10,000 bases of DNA from Chromera velia (Eukaryota; Sar; Chromeraceae). The position numbers and the translations under genes were made by a program. Numbering within the stretch: the stretch's first letter is position 1; each line of letters opens with the position of its first letter. Shown here in pieces: positions 9,223 to 10,000 of the stretch. Under the pieces are notes generated by a model. The model was not told where the DNA came from, did not search any database, and was given only the letters and a program-made list of their open reading frames with translations. The stretch lies in the NCBI GenBank assembly GCA_018398765.1, contig JAHBMJ010000635.1:1-10000 (forward strand). The letters are read 5' to 3'.

Positions 9223-10000
9223 TTCATTCTGCCATTCAATGCATGTGCAGAACCAAGTAGGGAGGGAAGCAATGAGCTGGGGTCCCCGACTAATCCGGGA
9301 TCTCCTCAGACCCCTCCTAGTTTCCCTCAGGCCCGAGCTCGCAGCCACTCTGCCAAAGCTGGTTATGAATCGGGTCGACATCATTTACTTGGGCGACGAT
9401 GCAGAGGTCAGGTCTGAGCTCTGCATGCATGCATGTAAGGGGGGAAAGGCAAGGCAAGGGGGTTCTCCCGTGCATATCTATCGCGCATCTCGGACTCGCT
9501 GTGTCCCCTTCTCTGCTTCTTGTCTCTTAAGCGTCTCAAAGCCTGCCTCTAGTTTCTTCTTACATCTGACAGGTCAAGTCTGGAACGATCGCAATTTATG
9601 TTTCTGGGCCTCTATTTCTTTCACCCAGGCACTGGACAAGTACGTGAGGGAGAGCGTTGACCATCTCTGATCATCCCCTGGGCACAGTCTGACCTGCCGC
9701 TTTAATTGTGTTGAATTAATTGCAGTACGGCACTGATATCCACGCGTGCAATATGCTCTTGTCAAAGACCAACGACTTCACAGTTGTAGGAGGTAAGCAG
9801 TCTCTCGAAAGAAAAATGATTATTAAGGAAAAGGTTTCTGGAAGCAGTCAGGGAACGAGGATCGTCTTTTTCTGTCAGTGCCTGCGTCTCTCGTCAACTG
9901 ACTTCCTCTGGCCGACACCGGACTTGAAATTGAAGCAGCTGTCCTACAAAGCACCATCGCTGCCAAGAAGAAGCATAGTTTGTTCACGGGTTGCAAGGGA
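181..10000 (+). CDS. Partial multi-exon gene for an unrecognised protein, about 844 residues in 23 exons (exon span, not continuous coding)
   Basis: This entry spans the whole modelled gene; its exons are listed separately. Seen: 23 open segments flanked by YAG acceptors and GT donors, with all 22 junction phases agreeing, totalling 2532 coding nt. Neither the true start nor the stop codon can be fixed within the window. In protein order: acidic/helical N-part (1-76), basic and aromatic helix (77-145), charged linker (146-215), two hydrophobic stretches close together (217-236, 248-270), a very charged segment (about 293-315), a third Gly/Ala-rich hydrophobic stretch (346-366), charged helices and acidic segments (369-521), a more globular part (522-612), Asp-rich and Lys/Glu-rich segment (613-651), basic amphipathic helix (652-690), Cys cluster (715-720) and a Leu-rich region (745-796). 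Function is unknown to me. Three hydrophobic segments suggest membrane association (inference). Individual splice sites are predictions without transcript support. Confidence 0.72.
409..548. repeat. Tetranucleotide repeat fields GTCA, GTCC and CACTCAGT at the start of intron 1
   Basis: The intron begins as GTCA repeats (409-430), passes into GTCC repeats (about 428-478, one CGCC interruption), returns to GTCA, then an 8-nt CACTCAGT unit continues to about 548. All units are variants of GTCN. The array begins exactly at the predicted 5' splice site and looks like expansion of the donor sequence itself. Confidence 0.85.
731..814. repeat. Perfect 42-bp tandem duplication in intron 1
   Basis: The 42 bases at 731-772, starting CTCTGCTTGTTTCCCC and ending TTGTTTGCG, are repeated without a mismatch at 773-814. 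The copies are directly adjacent and similarity stops at both ends. It lies in intron 1 (409-912) and encodes nothing convincing. It is probably a recent local duplication. Confidence 0.93.
913..1120 (+). CDS. Exon 2: basic, aromatic helical segment, residues 77-145
   Basis: Starts after acceptor GCGTGTAG, the only TAG acceptor in the model, and ends at 1120 with donor GTCAGTCGG, phase 1 out. The protein begins ALRTKLMRKYHLWETN, followed by a basic helix (RYRDKLAERLKPLQEAGDAV), a part with Cys, Phe, His and Tyr (CFRAFHMYPNIRENSK), and ends NHAVDDMC. Charge pattern and lack of low complexity make this one of the clearest coding pieces. The frame stays open beyond 1120 to 1353, but what follows looks like intron, with a repeat of the donor region at 1174-1200. 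I do not recognise a domain. Confidence 0.75.
1100..1200. repeat. Near-exact 28-nt direct repeat of the exon 2/donor junction
   Basis: Positions 1100-1127 and 1173-1200 match at 27 of 28 bases (difference at 1105/1178), 73 nt apart. The repeated piece contains the end of exon 2 and the start of its intron, GGACGACATGTGCAGTCAGTC. Both copies are followed by a related ATGCATTTAT piece or by further GTCA. The second copy is therefore a decoy 5' splice site within the intron. Confidence 0.9.
1121..1704 (+). other. Intron 2, 584 nt, no gene found
   Basis: Holds the second copy of the exon 2 donor (1173-1200) and a possible but phase-conflicting exon at 1262-1305. A TAG acceptor-like site at 1351-1353 follows a T-rich tract but leads to no exon that fits exon 4. 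Nothing else is supported. Confidence 0.5.
1705..1783 (+). CDS. Exon 3: charged segment, residues 146-171
   Basis: Acceptor GTGAGTGCAG, donor GTCAGTGG at 1784, phase 1 in and 2 out. The protein is strongly charged (KDRKETAGDRESPPDF, then RGDVEAALE) and completes a Trp codon across the next junction. This choice is preferred because it is the only route I found from exon 2 (phase 1) to exon 4 (phase 2) that uses the GTCAGT donor type. A competing reading uses donor GTGAGT at 1735 with a different frame. The intron before it is 584 nt with no other supported exon. Confidence 0.55.
2105..2144 (+). CDS. Exon 4: 40-nt exon, residues 172-185
   Basis: The acceptor is a striking TGCATGCATGCAG at 2092-2104 and the donor is GTCAGTGA at 2145. 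Phase 2 in, phase 0 out gives EYGESSAYGAEVD after a shared Trp codon. It is very short, so support comes from the splice signals and from phase agreement on both sides, not from the protein itself. Confidence 0.55.
2246..2284. repeat. (GA)n microsatellite in intron 4
   Basis: About 19 GA units in the sense strand, inside intron 4 (2145-2553). Minus-strand reading frames across it encode only Ser-Leu runs from the repeat. Confidence 0.95.
2554..2644 (+). CDS. Exon 5: coiled, Lys-rich helix before the first hydrophobic segment, residues 186-215
   Basis: Acceptor TTTTGTCGGCAG after a pyrimidine-rich tract, donor GTAAGTCAC at 2645 (one of only two GTAAG donors). Phase 0 in, 1 out. The protein is MCELELITNVYEPARQQ followed by a basic run MEKIAREKKKKLIG. 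The polybasic end directly before the hydrophobic exon 6 resembles the cytosolic flank of a membrane segment (inference). High confidence because the coding character and both splice sites are good. Confidence 0.75.
3105..3166 (+). CDS. Exon 6: hydrophobic segment 1, residues 216-236
   Basis: Acceptor ATTGTGTTGCAG, donor GTCAGTTAA at 3167, phase 1 in and 0 out. Residues read GVTLKVLVIGGIIAASAIFPP: about 18 residues with only one Lys, ending in two Pro. It could be a transmembrane helix or a buried helix. Reading on without splicing meets a stop codon within 9 nt, so a donor here is needed if the gene model is correct. Confidence 0.72.
3167..3200 (+). other. Predicted 34-nt intron
   Basis: GTCAGTTAATT to CTTTCCTTCAG-like end (TTTTCCTTCAG): it has a donor of the local type, an in-frame TAA and a good pyrimidine tract. 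At 34 nt it is far shorter than the other introns here and near the lower limit known for eukaryotes. It exists only if exon 7 is real; otherwise the intron is 3167-3330. Confidence 0.4.
3201..3233 (+). CDS. Exon 7: 33-nt in-frame microexon, residues 237-247
   Basis: Lies between TTTTCCTTCAG and donor GTGCGATC, phase 0 at both ends, giving VSIAKFRTGQK. That basic piece would form the loop between hydrophobic segments 1 and 2. Length is a multiple of three, so inclusion or skipping keeps the frame; it may be a cassette exon. The donor is weak. Confidence 0.45.
3331..3586 (+). CDS. Exon 8: hydrophobic segment 2 and long charged helix, residues 248-332
   Basis: Largest exon in the window (256 nt). 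Acceptor CCCCTCCGCAG, donor GTCAGTCAA at 3587, phase 0 in and 1 out. It opens with a hydrophobic stretch (ALSVSAPVALLAISAGAAV), then TKQLTNVVVNSVFG, a Gly/Thr loop (TAGDTGKT), and a very charged helix (DRAEEGRRRREETEAKAQ) ending IEIDATQNLARSGA. An alternative donor 6 nt upstream (3581, GTGCCG) has the same phase and would remove two residues. Past 3586 the frame runs on to 3753 but composition turns intron-like. Confidence 0.8.
4044..4152 (+). CDS. Exon 9: Gly/Ala-rich hydrophobic segment 3, residues 333-368
   Basis: Acceptor TATGCGTGCAG, donor GTCGGTGG at 4153, phase 1 in and 2 out. It encodes ATAVGKVVTGTVKAAGG followed by VAMASAAASGIVGVLSCNI. Small residues (Ala, Gly, Ser) alternate with Val and Ile, in a pattern like glycine-zipper membrane helices (inference). 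Another phase-compatible donor lies at 4168. Unspliced, the frame stops at 4199. Confidence 0.68.
4314..4354. repeat. Purine-rich GGAA repeat in intron 9
   Basis: Imperfect GGAA/GGAG/GAAG repeats. Minus-strand frames across it encode Phe, Leu, Pro and Ser low complexity and are not taken as genes. Confidence 0.85.
4559..4588 (+). CDS. Exon 10: 30-nt microexon, residues 369-378
   Basis: Acceptor GCATTGCGTGCAG, donor GTCGGTCAG at 4589. Phase 2 at both ends gives QALAAHRTV plus an Arg codon shared with the next exon. A second donor, GTCAGTGA, lies only 4 nt downstream (4593); using it would break the phase with exon 11. The length is a multiple of three, but skipping would need exon 9 to join exon 11, which also has matching phase, so the exon could be optional. 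Confidence 0.5.
4941..5079 (+). CDS. Exon 11: basic helical segment, residues 379-425
   Basis: Acceptor TTGATGCATGCAG, donor chosen at 5080 (GTCGGCCG), phase 2 in and 0 out. The protein reads NTKYRARSAALMTVKQIQK, then ICLENRDMTQEEVRPWLRK and AIHARSAE. An earlier phase-0 donor at 5035 (GTCCGT) would drop the last 15 residues; donor 5070 (GTCGGC) is out of phase. The 3' end is therefore the uncertain part. The frame is clearly coding. Confidence 0.68.
5420..5564 (+). CDS. Exon 12: acidic helical segment, residues 426-473
   Basis: Acceptor GTCTGTTTGCAG, donor GTCAGTCAGTCAG at 5565, phase 0 in and 1 out. The protein is FYFTLNEQKRLEAESEEK, then VKAGEPLDEEDKVNVVEE and ILEATTEDVVEP. It is strongly acidic and helical, with no low-complexity character, so coding support is good. 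The donor is a three-unit GTCA repeat. Confidence 0.8.
6032..6078 (+). CDS. Exon 13: 47-nt acidic exon, residues 474-489
   Basis: Acceptor GGGTTCCCAG after a CTCTCTCTTC tract, donor GTGAGTGT at 6079, phase 1 in and 0 out. It gives VSMDMLEAGADDDMAP, continuing the acidic character of exon 12. Short, so confidence rests on two good splice sites and on phase. Confidence 0.65.
6425..6521 (+). CDS. Exon 14: charged helix ending in a basic patch, residues 490-521
   Basis: Acceptor TGCTTGCATGCAG, donor at 6522 made of four to five GTCA units. Phase 0 in, 1 out. The protein is KSASPEEEKEAADKFISG, then CELLQRRKRGVIGC. The Glu/Lys helix and the QRRKRG basic patch look like real coding sequence. The basic patch could be a processing or localisation signal, which the sequence alone cannot show. 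Confidence 0.75.
6522..6983 (+). other. Intron 14, 462 nt, no gene found
   Basis: Begins with GTCA repeats (6522-6541). No exon, RNA gene or repeat array is seen in the rest. The remaining long introns (1784-2104, 2145-2553, 2645-3104, 3587-4043, 4153-4558, 4589-4940, 5080-5419, 5565-6031, 6079-6424) are likewise empty apart from the repeats listed. Confidence 0.6.
6984..7172 (+). CDS. Exon 15: globular-type segment, residues 522-584
   Basis: Acceptor CTCTGTGTGCAG, donor GTCAGTCAGTC at 7173, phase 1 in and 1 out. The protein has a mixed composition typical of a folded domain: GVQVISDRHIFHPSEKQ, FEYELARGKNNAYNNFYC, TPLGTGLVTPLNRHDPED, SFNKFYADTK. It is rich in Tyr, Phe, Asn and Pro, with two Cys separated across exons 14 and 15. 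No family is recognised. One of the most secure exons. Confidence 0.82.
7361..7426. repeat. (GA)n microsatellite in intron 15
   Basis: GA units interrupted near 7391-7405 by GGGAGAGAGGGGGGGAG. It lies within intron 15 (7173-7572), which otherwise holds no supported feature. Confidence 0.95.
7573..7656 (+). CDS. Exon 16: residues 585-612
   Basis: Acceptor TATAAGTGCAG, donor GTGAGTCG at 7657, phase 1 at both ends. It encodes ITNLEGIEETWIESPRFV, then VLGSKPPTFFG. Its hydrophobic strand (RFVVLG) and aromatic residues continue the globular character of exon 15. The frame runs on without a stop into the CAGC repeat, but that part is intron. Length is a multiple of three with equal phases, so skipping would keep the frame. 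Confidence 0.78.
7767..7863. repeat. CAGC then GCAG tetranucleotide repeat in intron 16
   Basis: CAGC units at 7767-7793 change into GCAG/ACAG units at 7796-7863. Repeat reading frames give Gln-Pro-Ala-Ser or Arg-Gln-Ala-Gly runs on plus and Cys-Leu-Pro-Ala on minus. These are not taken as coding. The rest of intron 16 (7657-8152) has no supported feature. Confidence 0.9.
8153..8268 (+). CDS. Exon 17: Asp-run and Lys/Glu/Gln helix, residues 613-651
   Basis: Acceptor TTGCCTCCGCAG, donor GTCTGTTA at 8269, phase 1 in and 0 out. The protein opens GDYDDDDIKRDQEERLD and continues TAKEQQKAKPEVQQDSK, GFLSS. It is a highly charged, probably extended or helical linker between the globular part and the basic helix of exon 18. 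The run of Asp residues is reminiscent of a calcium-binding or flexible acidic patch, but no defined motif is met. Confidence 0.75.
8340..8382. repeat. TGTC/TATC repeats in intron 17
   Basis: Imperfect TGTC and ATCT tetranucleotides, echoed near 8421-8510. Intron 17 covers 8269-8700 and holds nothing else supported. Confidence 0.7.
8701..8902 (+). CDS. Exon 18: basic Gly/Ala helix and Cys cluster, residues 652-718
   Basis: Acceptor GTACATGCACAG, donor GTCAGTGTG at 8903, phase 0 in and 1 out. The protein starts IKRGVKRIGRAVEGAAG and AVKDTVMSKIVEDG, a basic amphipathic helix, then RNLGKQIATFVHNEG, RTMGPGKLWVNPRDDL and VSCSC. With exon 19 it forms the cluster CSCKKC. An earlier donor at 8887 (GTCAGC) would be phase 0 and would not fit exon 19 in its best frame. 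The Gly/Ala spacing resembles hydrophobic segment 3 (exon 9), but too charged to span a membrane. Confidence 0.75.
9030..9106 (+). CDS. Exon 19: residues 719-744
   Basis: Acceptor CATGTTTTCCAG, donor GTGTTACT at 9107, phase 1 in and 0 out. It encodes KCIDFPEADWHTLRQAG and RMFTSFKQ. The frame was chosen because it is the only one with natural composition and because it gives the correct phase both ways. The donor is the weakest in the model, lacking G at +5; donor 9081 (GTAGAA) would give the wrong phase. Confidence 0.6.
9185..9224. repeat. (CT)n followed by T-run in intron 19
   Basis: About 14 CT units then an uninterrupted T run, ahead of acceptor GCATGTGCAG at 9241-9250. It could serve as the polypyrimidine tract of this short intron (9107-9250), the strongest one in the window. 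Confidence 0.9.
9251..9406 (+). CDS. Exon 20: Leu-rich helical segment, residues 745-796
   Basis: Acceptor GCATGTGCAG after a CT/T tract, donor GTCAGGTC at 9407, phase 0 at both ends. The protein is NQVGREAMSWGPRLIRD, LLRPLLVSLRPELAATL, PKLVMNRVDIIYLGDDAE: two Leu-rich amphipathic helices, then a strand-like VDIIYLG. This order (Trp, helix, RPELAATLPKL helix, strand) faintly recalls lipid-binding TULIP/SMP domains, but I cannot claim it from a short stretch. Coding support is very strong. Confidence 0.82.
9422..9435. repeat. TGCATGCATGCATG palindromic repeat just after the exon 20 donor
   Basis: TGCATGCATGCATG lies 15 nt into intron 20. The same tetramer precedes several acceptors (2092, 4931, 6416). 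Here it is not followed by CAG, so it is not itself an acceptor. Confidence 0.8.
9629..9643 (+). CDS. Exon 21: possible 15-nt microexon, residues 797-801
   Basis: Acceptor TTCTTTCACCCAG with a good pyrimidine tract, donor GTGAGGG at 9644, encoding ALDKY. Phase 0 at both ends and a length of 15 nt, so it can be skipped without a frame change. Reading on in frame gives VRESVDHL and a stop at 9668, so either it is spliced as proposed, is skipped, or gives an alternative C-terminus. Confidence 0.42.
9726..9792 (+). CDS. Exon 22: residues 802-823
   Basis: Acceptor GAATTAATTGCAG, donor GTAAGCAG at 9793, phase 0 in and 1 out. The protein reads YGTDIHACNMLLSKTND, FTVVGG. The other two frames meet stops, so the phase is well fixed. 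Composition is that of a folded domain. Confidence 0.72.
9939..10000 (+). CDS. Exon 23, cut by the window edge: residues 824-844
   Basis: Acceptor ATTGAAGCAG, phase 1 in. It encodes AVLQSTIAAKKKHSLFTGCK and is still open at the right edge. The gene therefore continues past the window. Only 62 nt are visible, so the call depends on phase agreement with exon 22. Confidence 0.62.
   Translation, partial: MSYKAPSLPRRSIVCSRVAR

Noticed and set aside
9004-9384. Minus-strand frame opposite exons 19-20
   Set aside because: Antisense shadow of strong coding exons, with an Arg-Glu run from the CT repeat.
9573-9639. Exon starting after TCTGACAG in the VKSGTIAIYVSG frame
   Set aside because: Protein-like, but every donor available gives a phase that puts a stop into exon 22.

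Overview
The window looks like nuclear DNA of an intron-rich protist. I read one plus-strand gene that enters before the left edge and leaves past the right edge. I trace 23 exons and 22 introns. Coding pieces of 15 to 256 nt are separated by introns of mostly 80 to 580 nt full of tetranucleotide and dinucleotide microsatellites. Every exon was placed by four tests together: a YAG acceptor, a GT donor, a protein-like frame with no stop, and matching codon phase with both neighbours. The chain stays in phase from position 181 to 10000 and gives about 844 residues (numbered here from 181). No bacterial gene layout, rRNA, tRNA, CRISPR array or recognisable transposon was seen. The 5' splice sites are odd (mostly GTCAGT or GTCGGT) and several 3' splice sites are TGCATGCAG. 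The TGCATGCA motif and the style of the gene make me think of an alveolate, for example a chromerid or coccidian, but that is a weak guess.

Layout: an intron microsatellite (1-150); exons 1-5 (181-2644), a charged, partly acidic, helix-rich region; exons 6-9 (3105-4152), carrying three hydrophobic Gly/Ala-rich stretches that could be membrane segments, with a highly charged segment before the third; exons 10-14 (4559-6521), helical and then acidic; exons 15-17 (6984-8268), a more globular region with Tyr, Phe, Asn and Pro ending in an Asp run and a charged helix; exon 18 (8701-8902), a basic Gly/Ala helix then a Cys cluster; exons 19-23 (9030-10000), a Leu-rich helical region and what follows. 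I do not recognise the family. The hydrophobic hairpin-like segments suggest a membrane-associated protein, by inference only.

The main novelty candidates are the RNA-processing signals: C at donor position +3 in 15 of 22 introns, GTCA repeats running straight out of donors, a copy of one exon/donor junction inside the following intron, a 34-nt intron next to a 33-nt exon, and a 15-nt exon. The minus strand shows no convincing gene.
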